Both the position numbers and the translations under genes were made by a program. This document shows, piece by piece, positions 25,468 through 37,959 of a stretch of DNA of 64,000 nucleotides; the stretch's first letter is position 1, and each line of letters opens with the position of its first letter. This DNA comes from Trifolium pratense (lineage: Eukaryota > Streptophyta > Magnoliopsida > Fabales > Fabaceae), in NCBI RefSeq assembly GCF_020283565.1, contig NC_060060.1:32426001-32490000 (forward strand), read 5' to 3'. Under the pieces are notes generated by a model. It was not told the origin of the DNA and searched no databases. It was given only the letters and a program-made list of their open reading frames with translations.

Positions 25468-26210
25468 TAATACATTTCACTAAACTGGGAAATTAAGACG
25501 CTATTGTACTTGTAACGATATTTATTTATTTATTTTTTTACTTTTTAAATTACATTGTTTGTGTGGATATGTCCTATCATGAATTGTATGAGTAAATAAC
25601 CAATATTTGCTATTATATATGAATATGATATAATATTGTACATTTGTTAATAAAATGGAATTCCCCTTATTATCTCATTTTTCTTTTCAAAATATAACAA
25701 AGGTAGAGAGTGAACATGACCACATTGAAACGAAACCCATTAAAACTCAAAGTCAATCACACCATAGTAGAAAACAGGCATCAGATGTAGCAATGAACAA
25801 GTAAGGGTAAAATTCTTTATACTTATGATATACAAACTAACGCAATACGGAAGCGGGTAGGAATAACATGCGCTAATCCTATTATGGAATACATGTTTGC
25901 AAACGACAAACTTGTCGGATAAAGTTCTGGAATCCACCAGACTTCCGGAATCTACCAGAAAGAGTAATTTGGAATCCACCAAATTTGAGAAAATTCTCTA
26001 TCATTTTATTGAATCAAAAAGTTGCATTTAATTTAACTTAAATAGCAGTAAAAAATAAAAATAACAAATCTCCTAAAATATATTGCAAAAAAAAATAACA
26101 TACCTAACTAAATAAAAATAACAAATTTGCCTAAATTATAAAAATAACTAATCTAAATAAGATATAAAAATAATAAATCTAGCTAACATATAATAAAACT
26201 AAATTTAATT
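25468..26210. other. 3' flank of the CYSTM gene and AT-rich spacer
   Basis: Likely 3' UTR to about 25660. Near 25928-25985 the phrase GAATCYACCA occurs three times. From 26030 to 26215 there are degenerate AAATAACAAATYT units. No gene seen. Confidence 0.4.
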
Positions 26211-26321
26211 AAAATAACAATGAAACACTATCATGATTCCGGAACATTTTTCAACAACACAGTAAACAAATTTAACAAAATCAAAGAACATGATTTAAAT
26301 GTGAAGTCCCGAAACTTCAAA

Positions 26322-28180
26322 AATGGTGAAGAATCGTGCAGTGCAAGCATCACTACAGCGTGTACGCCTCCTGCTAGTGCAACCTCTGTAAATAATGACG
26401 TGGCAGTGAGTGTGAGGAAATGATGTGATCAGCTTTGTTATAAGAAGGAGAATGAGAGAAGGAGGAAATGATGTGATCAGGTTTGTTATTCAGTATCTTC
26501 TGAGTTTAGGAACCGAAAGGTTTCGGCAGAGAGAGTATTATCTCTTCTCTGAGGAGCTTAGCTCTGGGATTATAGGGATTTAATCTCTGTAATATTTTCC
26601 TTTAAATCATACAATAATACAAACATTTGCTTTCTAAATTCATTGTTTCTGTTCTGTAATTTTGGTTCCTATCATACTCCACCAGCTTCAGCAATTGCAC
26701 CCTTGTGCTCTTCTCATAGAGATATTCCATAATCCTCTAGCAGCTTTTTCGGCCACCAGTTTGTTCATTGACCTAGCCAAACTAATGAGAATTTCAATCC
26801 CACCCTCTTCTACAATCGCCTTCGCCACATTAGCACTTGTGGACAACCTCGCAATAGCTTCAGCTGCCTCCAACTGAAGCCCTTCCCTGTAAGATTTCGC
26901 AAGGCCAAGAAGGAGGCGTATACCACCATATCGTATAACTGCTTCAGCCCTTCCACAATTAATGCTATCATCCATTAGAACAAAGGTTGCAAGGCCTGTG
27001 GCTGCCATCTCCTGAACATCCTCTTGAGAACTCTGCATTAGACAAACCAAATGTGACGCAACTTGTTCAACCCAGAAATTATCAAGACCTCCCTGTTGAG
27101 GGCTCTCAGCAGCAGAACAAAAAAATTATATGATAGCATCCGTTCAAGCCAAGGTATAATTTCATCAACACCCTCATCATTATTACTCTTTGAAGTCCTC
27201 CAGTCTAAAAACACATTATTTCCTCTATTTGTATTATCGAAAAATAAAGAACCCAGTCCTTTAAAAATATCCGTGGATAGGGAAATCAACAACTTGTTTT
27301 TATATTTACTAGCAGAAAAGCTAGTCTCTTCTTCGAGGATACGACAACTCAAAGCAATCAAAATCTTCAAATTTAGTGATAAGGATAACAATCTTGGAAC
27401 AGCAGACGGACCAATATCGGTTCCAGAAACATCTAATCCAGTCAGGTTAGGAAGCTTATGCCAAAGATGTGAAACCACACTCCAATTCATACTTAATGTC
27501 CCCGCAACAGAAAGGAAACGAACCGATTGCACATTTCCCAATGCAAGCTCGTCAACACTCTCGCAGTCGATGAACCCGATATCAGTCAACTTTGGACAAT
27601 AGGTAGCCAATGCATTAATAGCATCAGCATTTACATCCACAATGCCTGCGAGCCTGAGTTGATTCAAACTAGGACAGCCGCGAGCTATTGCTATTATACC
27701 ATCACTAGTAATACTATTGTAGCCAAAAAGATCTTGTCCAAACTGAAGACTCTGGAGTAACTCATGCCGGGCAACAATGAAAGCAGCCTCTATATCGGCG
27801 TCCCAAATTTCAACGCTTAATTCGCGCAAGTTCTTAGCTCGAAGATGAGGTAGTGCTTCAGCAGCCTTTGTACCAGTAACACCAAACCTAAGCTTTTGTA
27901 GATGCACACATCTAGAAGCAAGTGAAGATGCAACATTGACATCGAATTTGTGCGAACGAAGATCCAAAGAAGTCCACAAACACGGGGAGTTACCAAGAAC
28001 CCTCCATTTCTTACAACTTGCTGATAAACTAGCTCGGTCTCAATAACCCAGACATGACAATAGATGAATTACTATATCATCGGGTAAACTGCTCCAATCA
28101 ACAACACCTTGGGGCTCCAAATCCACTACCTCGTCTTGAATTTCAGGGAAACTCGACACCAGATTTCTCATTCTTCCTTC
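26322..28180 (-). pseudogene. ARABIDILLO-like F-box/LRR/ARM pseudogene
   Basis: Homology runs in order: SFPEIQDEVVD, an F-box (VDWSSLPDDIVIHLLSCLGY), WTSLDLRSHKFD, LRR-like LTGLDVSGTDIGPSAV, then armadillo repeats (SSQEDVQEMAATGLATF, GRAEAVIRYGGIRLL, EGGIEILISLARS). The intact plant protein has about nine ARM repeats and acts on root branching. Lesions: a TGA at 28040-28042 in the F-box, in place of the Arg of YRDRASL; a frameshift at an A run near 27118-27126; a second shift near 26715; and an LTR insertion after GGV at 26674. Past the LTR, minus 26322-26383 resumes with an acceptor TTACAG, then EVALAGGVHAVVMLA, so several repeats are deleted. A possible upstream exon near 28750-28800 was not resolved. 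Confidence 0.8.
26411..26674 (-). mobile_element. LTR (solo or truncated) inside the pseudogene
   Basis: On the minus strand it starts TGATAGGAACCAAAATTACA right after the GGV codon of the pseudogene. It contains AGAGATTAAATCCC and GAGCTAAGCTCCTC and ends near a 19-bp phrase, GAGGAAATGATGTGATCAG, that occurs twice (26415, 26463 on plus). A copia-type LTR is likely. I could not find a 5-bp target duplication, so the far end may be truncated. Confidence 0.5.
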
Positions 28181-28279
28181 ATTCACACCTAATGTTGTAA
28201 TAAGTAAATTCATCAATTGATAAAAAAAAAAGTAGCAAAAGTCTAGAAAATCAGGAACAAGCAACGATAGCAAGTACAA

Positions 28280-29656
28280 ATGACATAAAAAATCATTAAA
28301 AAGAAAAAATCAAAATCAAGAATCTGAATAGAAAGAATAATTTCTTTCAGAGTATAGAAAAAACCCATTCCTAGATTATATTAGAGTCCATATTAGTATT
28401 TTTAAACCATGGTAAGCATAGCTTTGAATAATAAAAACAAGCATTCCCTTCATTTGCCTATCATGATGAGTAGTCAACTTATACTATATTCCTGACTGCT
28501 ACTTCCAAATGTCATACAACAATGCCTAATAGCTCAACATGCAGCTTGCTCAGCACAATAAGAGCCACTATACTAGAAGAAACCATAATAAAACATTTTT
28601 TATTCTCAAAACACAAATTAATAATTCATTAGAAAAGTAGTAAAGGAAACAAGACATACATCTAAAAACATGCTTCGCAAGGTGTTTTCAATTAGTGTCA
28701 CACAGTAAAACAAACTAAAAATTTCAAAGAGAAGACAAAGGCTCACCAATATCAGCGCATTTCTTCATGGCAGAATCTAGATTCTGAAGCTTTTCAATAT
28801 GTTACAAAGTTTTATAGTTTAATTCAATATAATTTTACAAAGTTTTAAAGTTTAATTCATCTATATCATATAATTTTATCAAATAACCTGAGAGAATCCA
28901 ATGTTAACATCCACCTTTTATTTATTTTTTGTTATGCTTTAAAGTTTAAGACTTGTAAAAAAAAAAAATGGTTGGTCTGGATTTAACGGTAGAAGAAAGT
29001 GATGGGAGACAATCCCTTCCCAGTGAAAATAAGGTTAATTCAAAGTTACTAATGTTGCAGCTTTGTTATGATTGATTAAGGTGACAACAGTTGAGGCAAT
29101 AGAGCTGAGAATTAGTTTTTTTTTTCTTCTAATTTAACTTTACTAAAGTAAATATAGTTGGATCATCCTTTTTGAAGAAGCATTTGTTCCTCGTAACATT
29201 GAAAACATGGGGATCTTAAATCTCTTTTGTGCACCAACTTTTTCAACCATACACTATTTTAGTATATTCTGTCTGGGTTGTGTAAAATAATTACTGCAGA
29301 AGATATCTGAAGCAAGATAAAAAATCAAAGTTCATCCTCTCTTACTAGTAACTCAAAATGAACTCAAATATAGTAAGTGTAACATGCAAAAAGTTCACAA
29401 AATGACAAACAAATACAAATTAAAAGTTCTACCAAAAATTCCCCTTCAAAAGGCAATAAACAAGTCTATCTTAAATGAATTTTGAAGTTTACTGATTTAA
29501 ATATAAATTTAAAAGGTCTACAAAAGTTCCCCTTCCAAAGGCATAAACAAGCTCCAATCACAGATTACTTTGGCTTGTCTGTTAATAAGGGTGGCTGAGT
29601 AGCAAGAATCTCTTTACCTCTTTACTCAGGTAGTAGCAGCAATTCTACATCCTTGT
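28280..29656. other. Intergenic
   Basis: Downstream flank of the polymerase V-like gene. AT-rich with poly-A/T runs. No further gene identified. Confidence 0.4.
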
Positions 29657-32600
29657 TCATTTTTCCAGCTTCTTCAAACTAACAAATTTCTCACCAAGTT
29701 GTGCTTCGAGGGCAGCTTGAGCATCAGGTGCCAATGTTTTAAGAAGATACTTGGTGAGGTTGTATTTAGCCATGATCTTGAAGACCTCGACACAAAACTT
29801 GAGTACAGCTGTCCTTCTTGCCGGTTTACTTGGCATATTTGTCACCAACTCTTTCATAGAATGAGAGAGTTTATCCAAATGGTTTTTAACAATCTTTTTT
29901 GATGCATTCTGCACTTCACCACCCGAGGTTGCTAACGACTTCAATATGTTCATTACCAAATCAAGGGTTTCGACTCGCCGAAAATCTGACTTGGCACTTC
30001 CACATCTCTCCAACAAAAAGCCAAATAAACCATGGCCAATCCATGGCCTTCTTTGAATTATTTCTTTTAAAAATCCAGCTTTGATTTGAGACTTCTTACT
30101 GTCTAAATAATCAGCCACTGTTTTCTGGAAAACTTGAACAATCCTCTGCCGTTCGGACACCGTGAAATTTCTTGCATCGACAATTCTCAAAATCCATAAA
30201 GTTGATTTTTGTGCAAAGGAAGAAACCGTTTTGTGTCGGTTCAAGGCAGACTTTTGCTTTGAGGCAGTTGCAGACTTTTGCTTTTTAAATGGTCTTGATG
30301 CTAATTTCAAATTTCTCTCCAACAGAGATTCAAGCGTCGATAATTGGATTTCGTCACCCTTTGGACAGGCCGCCTTTCCTTTAAGTATTTTCTTTTGCAA
30401 TATTCCCCATATACGCTGACTCAGCTGCTCACTAACTTCAGCAGTATGTGGGTTAACAAAGGCCCTAGCCAAATGTGAGTACACAGTAAGAACCTGAGGC
30501 TTGCCTGTTAACATCAAGACACCATCAGCCAAAGTTAAAAATATCTAAATATAAAGGCATCAACTTTTTGTTACTGTATGAAGCAGTCAGCTTTTTATTC
30601 AGGTAAATATTGCACAGTTGTTTATCCACTTCATGGTTTATGCATATAAAATTGGAAAATTGCAGCATAACAAACACAAAGCTAGCCTAAAAACTGATAA
30701 ATGACATAATTAATGTCTACTTGCCTGCATTTTCACGTAGGAAAATTTCCAATAATGAAAGGATGCGGAATTTGAACAACAAAAGTTGGGAATGAGCGGT
30801 TTCACTTCCAGCCTGATTTTTCTTTTCTTTGAAAATCTGAGCAAGATATGTATCCATCCTGAACATTGCATCATCATCCATCCCACTATCTGAATCATCA
30901 GAATCTTCATGATGGTCCTGACCAGTTTCTTCTGCCTCAAATACAGACTCAGAGTCATCAGTCTGCCCATCGCTATCACCTGTTTCACCAGTCTCTGCTT
31001 GATCAATTTCTTCATCTTCAATATTGAATAAGTCATCATCTTCATCGTCGTCATCTTCATCTGCACTAGCCGCATCTGGATGTCTTGCTGGCTTTAAATT
31101 TTTCTTTATGACTCGTAACATCCGCCCCAGCCCATCATCCGTGATATCATTACAAAAACATTTGAACACCTACATACAGAAATAATAAGTTTTAGAAAAA
31201 TAGAATACAATCTGTGAGCCATGATATATAGTCGAGTTTAAATTATGTACAGCCAGAGATGATTAAGTCTTCTACATGGTCATTGCTTTCCAACAAGGAT
31301 GGACTGCTATATACCAAGTCAAATATACCAAGTCTATGGTGCACAAGTGAGACGAGTCTTTCACTAAGTACAAACTTGTTTTTACCATTGGATCAAATGA
31401 GGTAATGTGACATATTGATCCAATCGTTTAAACAAGTTTGTGCATGGTGAAAAACCTGTCTCACCTATGCATATTAGACAAAGCCTGTCTATATAGCCCA
31501 ATCAATCTCAACAAATCTATCTCATAACAGCCAGGTAAATCACAAAAAAAAAGTCCAACCAGTATATTGGATAGCATGTTCATATAGTCATACCATTCAT
31601 TCATTTAAGGATCAATTTTCTAGATGACACGAAAATACAATACAAGCATAAATATTAGAAGTTGAAAAATAACTGCAAGCAGAAGGCCCTGAATAATCAG
31701 AGGGTCATTGACTAGTACTGAAGTGAGAAAAAAACTGATGCATTAGTAAATTAGAACATCATTCTAGTGGCCAAACATTATGTGAAAAAGGCTGCTTTAA
31801 AATATTCATTAAACAGGTAAAATTTAGAGCACAATATTGGCTCACTTAAACCTGGACTGGGAATTACCTCAAAACTAATTTGTCTTTGAATTAAATCAAA
31901 CAAAACACTATTATTTGTTACAGTGAGAACATACTATATTCAAGGAAAATTCCAAACGGAAAAAAATTGAATTTATTTCAATCAAAGTCTGATTATGTTA
32001 GTTGTGTAACAGAAGGCATCCTCATGATAATATAAATGATAGCAAACGTTTCTGTTATTTATATACCATTTAAAGTTTCTGTTTATTTACCATTTTCCCC
32101 TGATCTAAACACCAGATTAATGGCAGTCTCCTAGTTCCAGGTGCATGTTGACAGGTTAACAATACGGTACTCTAACCTACTTGATCTACAATTACAAACT
32201 ACCGAAAAGCAAGCTTTTTATATAACCTGATCAATAGCAGACCGCATAGGAGCCGATGACTGTGGAAGCAGAGAGAGCAATGTATCCACAAGAACATCCA
32301 TCAACTCAGGTGCATCACCAACCTCTGTGACATCTTCTCCAGAGGACTCAGGAATATCAGAAGTAGAAAATGTTTTCTTACAACAGATGATGAGTTCAGA
32401 CGCAGCTTCTGAGTACTCCCTTGGACAAAGAAGGACTTGCAAGAGCAACTGGATAAGCAAGTATCTCAGTGCACGATCTCTATTTGCATCATCACTGCAG
32501 TCGTGGCTCCTTTCCTGCTCATCATTACCGCAGAGATGAAACATGAGCATCAATAATGAATAAATTATAATGCAGTTCACATAATTCAAATTGAAGATTA

Positions 32601-35600
32601 ATTTAGTGACATAAATAAATGCAGAAACACACACAAAGGTGTATAAAACAAATATCAAGATTTAAATCACAGGATTCTGTAACATTAATGTATACGGAGG
32701 TTAAAACTTATATCAAGGCTCCTTATACCAGCTCAATGATTTTTTATGCAAACTTATACATGCAAATGCCACATGAATAGGCATCATGTATCAATAGAAC
32801 ATCATGATCCACTGAGGTCTTCTGTTTCTTTGATTGTTGATCAGATAGAACAACAAACCATACATGTTAGACCAAAATTGGATCACAAATCATGTGAGCT
32901 CCTTCCTAGGTAAAGCATAACAACGGCTTCTACACTTTGTATTCTTCAATTGTCAAATGAACAGTGAACACAAAGAAGCCAAGATTTTGAAAGTGCCGAA
33001 AATTAGAAGAAAAATACTACAGGTATAAATAATTTTTAAAACAAGAAAACCTCAGTTTGACAAACAATTAAGAAATCACAAAACCACAAGTATAAATGGT
33101 AATAATTAGAGTCCTAGATCCAAATTGAGTTGTAGATATCATAAACATGACAAGACAACCCACTAACACACTAGCCAATGAGAAGACTAGATGGATTCTA
33201 ACCTCATTAGAGCTTAAAACTTTAAAAGGGCCATGGTGAGTATATATGTCTAAGTATCGATAACAATTCCAAAGCATAAATACCTCTATTGATAATTTAG
33301 CTTCCATTGCTTGCAAATTTTTCACTGCTTTTTCATCCTCGTCATCTAAAGACCGGAAGAGGGAAACTGAAGGAATATTGCATAAGGTGCTGAAGAACTT
33401 CATGAAGTACGAACCCAGATCATTAGGCTCAAGGCTATTAGCATTAGCCATGCTCTCTACCTTATGAGCATTAGCCAACAACAACTGCAGCTGTTCAATA
33501 CACATCTTGCAAAGAGCATTTGATGTGGGAGATTTGGGCCACCTAAATTTCTCGTCCAACTCAAATGAAGTCACCTCAGTGCCAAGAGATGCAGTAAACA
33601 GACCCTGAACAGCCAGAAATTTCATTATTTCTTTTTGTACTCGGAACATCTCCCCGTGGTCCCGCTGATCGAATTTCAAAATACCAGGAAGGGATTCTAT
33701 AACCCATCTCTTCAATAAGTCTGAATTACCATTAGTCCTAGGAGAATCTTTATCCTCAATAGAGCCTATTTCAGAATTTTCATCTGTTGTTTGACTCTGA
33801 TCCGAAGGTTCTTCCAAGGTATTATCTTCATCGACAAACAGGTTCATCAAGTTTTGCACAAAAAGCATGCAACCAGCTTCTGTTTTGAACCGTGACATCA
33901 AATTTTTAACATGCTTTGTCTTTGCGATACAATCAAATTTTCCATTGCTGTGCTTCTGTATAGCCACTATAACAGCAACTCTTTTGACATCATCGTCCCC
34001 CACCCAATCTGTCAATTGTTTAAGAAACTCTAGTCCAACTTTCTTCAGCCATGTGTTATTATTTGATAGTATATCCATCAGGCACTGAACGACTTTGTTT
34101 GACAGAACAACTGGAATTAAAGATGCAGACAGCTTTTGTAGAAGAAGAGACATAACTTCGAAAGCTAAGTGCTTACGGTCATGAGATGAGAAGAGAAGGG
34201 ATCCTTCAATAATAATTTCACAAAAAGACTTGAGATTCTTCGCAATTTCTTCATCAGAAGAGCAAGATTTTCTACTCTTCTTATGTTTCTTTAATGAATT
34301 TGAAGCTGATGCCACATCTTCCAATTGTGAAACAGTATTGGGTATGAGATTATTTATCAAAACCGGCCAAACACTATGAACACGGGGCTGACAGAAGGTT
34401 GATTCCTGCAACATCCACAAAATAAATAAGAACCATTTCTTTCTATAAACCGATATCAAGTAGTATCTGTCACAAATAGAAGAATGGATTTAAGATACCT
34501 TCAAACAATTACTCAGGGAGGACAGGTGATCGGCAGAGAAGAGCTGGCTAGAGCTGAACGGATTTGGCAGTAGTTTCCCGTATATGGAGCTGTCGATAGA
34601 AATTTTCTCTCGAACTTTTAGAGCAAGGAATAGAGCATCAGGATTTCCTACTCCTGCAGCAGATTCAAACCACTTGTCGAGTCCAGGAGCTTCAATAACA
34701 TGACTTGCTATTGCTTCAACAGGCAACTGCAAATAAGAATAAAACCAATATATTAAATAATAGGGTGCAAATAACTGTTTTTGGTGTTAAAAAAAGGGAT
34801 TGATAGGTTAAATGTATGGCTCAAAGAAACATGTAGGTAGTTTGAAAGTTCAAAAATGATCAAATGAGAAGAAAGTGATCTTTTCATAGCAAACACACGT
34901 CTGGGTCTGCAAGCGGTTGTTCGCATGAGCCTGTGAGAGTGCATGTACACAAGTGCATAAGGAAAGGAAGCAGAAATGTTTTGAAATCTTCAATAGCAAA
35001 AAAAAAGTAAGAGAATAGCATGATAACTAGCATATAGCATCATAAAAAGGACAAAAATCTGATCTAGCAAAGTATGATAATCCAACCAAGAGATCCACCA
35101 AAACATCTCATAAGTAAAAAGAGGTCTTGCAAATTATCACAACTGAATTGACTACAACACAATCAAACAATGGCTGTAGATAATTATCATCCACAAGTTT
35201 TTGCATGTGTATACAAACCTTTTCAACCAATTCTAAAATTATTGAGACGGCAGGCTCTTGCAAGTATCGCTTCTTACTTGCAAGGGAGATAAGTATACCA
35301 ACAAATTCTTTTATGTATGGGGTATTTTTATCCATGCTCCATTCGTGGATAAGTCTTCCTGATCGAACCAGAGCACCGTAAGCGAATAAGCGACCCAGAA
35401 GACAATCTTTTGCTTCCTGCAATTTCACAACAAATACACTAGTACCCAACAAGCTGACAATTTCACCAAAACATAATTAAGAAATCACTATCTCATACCT
35501 GACCCTTCATTGATGAAGTTACTTCCAATAAATCTACTACGAGCTTAAGGAATGAGCCGATCCTGATTTTGTCGATAGCACCAACTAAAACTGCTAAGCC

Positions 35601-36747
35601 TGAAGCAAAACCTTGTCGCGCGCACTGCAAAAGTAACAAACGATGTCACCTTCCCAACAACACAGTAAGCAAATTTAACAAAATCGAAGAACGTGGTTTA
35701 CCAAGAACGAAACACTATCATGATTCCCAAACATTTTTCTCTCACAAGAACAAACACATATCGCATCTCAGGATTCGTGCCACATAACTAAGCAAATTGG
35801 GCAAGTAAAAACTAGCTTATGAAAATAAATGCTTCTAAGGGCTCATTTGGATTGACTCATTTTTGAGTTTATGCAAAACAGCTTGCGTAAATAAATAAAC
35901 TTTTATGTATTATTCATATGTTTGTCAAGGTAGTTTATGAAAAAAACAGCTTATGAAGTAAAGATATTATTTTCTTTAGTGAGAACTTAGGAATTAACAC
36001 AAAAGTTTATTTATTTGTCTTAGCTATTTCTCATAGACTCAAAAATAAGTCAACCCAAACCGGAATTAAAACTACAATAACCAAACAAAACAACTTGGCA
36101 TTGAAATTTTAATTTATTTTTTTTTAACTAAAACTAAGACATTATTAAATTGAAGTTAGAAAACAAAACAACATTACAATATAAGAACCAAAGAGAACAC
36201 AAAAACAAACCTCTCTTGAAGAAGAAACACCGCGAATAAGCCTACGAACAGCATATCGAACAGATGGTGCGCATTCATCCAATCCATCATTTTTCTCAGC
36301 TTCAAGCTTAAAACCACCATCATCAATATCCATCTCTTGAACACCATAAGCATTCTGAACAGCCTTCAACTCCGTCACCATTTGTTTAGCAGCTACTGAC
36401 CTAGCCGAATCATCAACCACAGCTAAATCCTTAAACACACTAATGTGAAACTCCGGAGGAGAATCACCTCCACTAGTACCACCACTAGTCGAATCCACAG
36501 GAGGTTTGGAATCCAAATCAACCGGTTCGGATTTCGATTTGGATTCCAATTTTGATTTCAATTTGTCCTTACGCCTGTTTTTGTCGAAAGCTTTACTCTT
36601 TTTATGAGTTTCCATTGTTGGTGTGGTGGAAGAATCGGTGGTGGTTTTAGGTTTTTTGTTGAGAGGTTTTTCGTGAGAATCTTTGGTTTCTTCTTCGTGT
36701 TCGTCGGAAACGGAATTGTTGCGTTTGTTTTTGGTGGTACTACCCAT
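29657..36747 (-). CDS. POL5: DNA polymerase V / MYBBP1A-like nucleolar protein
   Basis: Eight exons: 36211-36747, 35499-35624, 35219-35416, 34499-34726, 33284-34405, 32227-32514, 30725-31169, 29657-30504. They sum to 3792 nt and give 1263 aa, close to the Arabidopsis homologue recalled as At5g64420. Residues 1-75 are Lys-rich with nuclear-localisation-like KKPK and KNRRKDKLKSK. The body is an alpha-solenoid (ARQGFASGLAVLVG, LLGRLFAYGALVRSGR, LRYLLIQLLLQVLL, DTLLSLLPQSSAPMR). A strongly acidic stretch (DEDDDDEDDD and following) covers about 868-935. The C-terminus is basic. Despite the name, the family lacks polymerase catalytic motifs; yeast Pol5 and animal MYBBP1A act in rRNA production in the nucleolus. 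Intron 7 has a GC donor (AG/GCAAGT at 30724). The upstream telo-box fits ribosome-biogenesis regulation. No stops or shifts. Confidence 0.93.
31335..31473. mobile_element. Hairpin MITE in POL5 intron 6
   Basis: Arms of about 58 bp face each other: TATGGTGCACAAGTGAGACG on the left, and TATGCATAGGTGAGACAGG reading from the right. They share ACAAACTTGTTT and ATTGGATCA toward the centre. The end resembles the subterminal part of the 18176-19041 element. Confidence 0.6.
35839..36064. mobile_element. MITE in POL5 intron 1
   Basis: Left GGGCTCATTTGGATTGACTC and right, in reverse, TCCGGTTTGGGTTGACTTA, each continuing ATTTTTGAGTYTATG. About 35-bp inverted ends and a 226-bp body with no gene. The ends look like the hAT-like group; no target duplication could be fixed. 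Confidence 0.6.
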
Positions 36748-36807
36748 TGTTGGTGATTGAGATTGAAGAGTGAGAGAGGAAGAAGAAGAAGAAAGTGTTG
36801 CGCGGCT

Positions 36808-36816
36808 TTAGGGTTC
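36808..36816 (-). promoter_or_regulatory. Telo-box upstream of POL5
   Basis: AACCCTAAA on the minus strand, 61 bp before the ATG. It is followed by a CT-rich leader with repeated TTC. Telo-boxes are typical of plant translation and ribosome-biogenesis genes. Confidence 0.55.
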
Positions 36817-36966
36817 TGCTTAAACCCAAACGCAGTGTGCGTTTTCAGGTTAAAAAGGGCTTTCGATTACTCATCGAGATTATTTTATGATGGAAATAAT
36901 TTATATTTTTAATTTCCTATGTCGTGTCAAAAAAAAATGAATTAAACATTATTATTATAAATTAAA

Positions 36967-37276
36967 GACAAAATTACAATATAGGTTTTTTATCTTATTT
37001 TTTTGTAATACTTTAGTCCTTTATCTTTTTTTTTTGTAACATTTTGGTCCTTTATCTTTTATTTGTAACACTTTAGTCCTTTATTTTTTTTTATTTGTAA
37101 CATTTTAGTCCTTTTTTTTGTAACAGTTTGGTCCTTTATCATGTTTTATTTGTAACACTTTGGTCCTTTATTTTTTATAAATAAATAAGATACGGATCAA
37201 AGTGTTACGAAAAAAAAAATAAAGGACCAAAGTGTTACAAAAAAATAAGATAAAGGACCTATAGTATAATTTTGCC
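36967..37276. mobile_element. Mutator-type MITE, 310 bp, with internal repeats
   Basis: Ends GACAAAATTACAATATAGG and, in reverse, GGCAAAATTATACTATAGG. A 9-bp direct repeat TAAATTAAA flanks it (36958-36966, 37277-37285). The interior is a series of GTAACAYTTTRGTCCTTTAT units, four or more in one direction and two or three reversed, so it folds back. Confidence 0.75.
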
Positions 37277-37317
37277 TAAATTAAAAATGAAAGAAACTAT
37301 AACCTAAAAAAAAATAA

Positions 37318-37702
37318 GGGTCCGTTTGTTACAAATTAAAAAAATAGTGATTTTAATGTAAGTTGAATTTTAGAAAAATGTTGATGTTTGTTTATTATAA
37401 TAAAAATCACTTTTTTTAAATAAAATAATCTTTAGCTTGTTTTGATACAACTTATAAAAGTGATTTTTTTAATTACAAATAACTTTCTTATTTTAACATT
37501 TCTTTTCTCTCTCCTCTAAAAAAAAATCTATTATTTTATAAGCTACTCTCAGTAGCTTATCATTTTTAGCTGTTTTCTGATTATTTTTAGCTTCTGATTA
37601 TTTTAAAAATTTATAACAAACAAATGCAAAACAATTAAAAGTGATTATTTTTATAAAAAAAAGTGTTTTTTTTTCTAAAATAAGTTATAACAAACAGCCT
37701 CT
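37318..37702. mobile_element. Possible MITE with GTTTGTTA ends
   Basis: Left GGGTCCGTTTGTTACAA and right, in reverse, GAGGCTGTTTGTTATAA. Inside are repeated GTGATTTTT and CTGATTATTTT phrases. The flanks share AACCTAAAAAAAATAA, which may be a larger duplication. Boundaries are uncertain. Confidence 0.35.
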
Positions 37703-37959
37703 AAAAGAAAATATAACCTAAAAAAAATAAAGAATTTTTTCTTTTGACAGATGAAAGAAAAAATAGTTATTGTCGATGATGTAATAGTATATATATTTTT
37801 CCTACCGTAAAAAAAATATAATTTATTGTTTTGGCATATTAAATATTAATTTTAAGACTTATGTTATGAGTGTGTTTTTCTTAAACGAATAATAAATACC
37901 ACGTATATATAATTGAAAGATTTTGAATTTGAAATTTAAAAATTATAGATATTCGGTCT

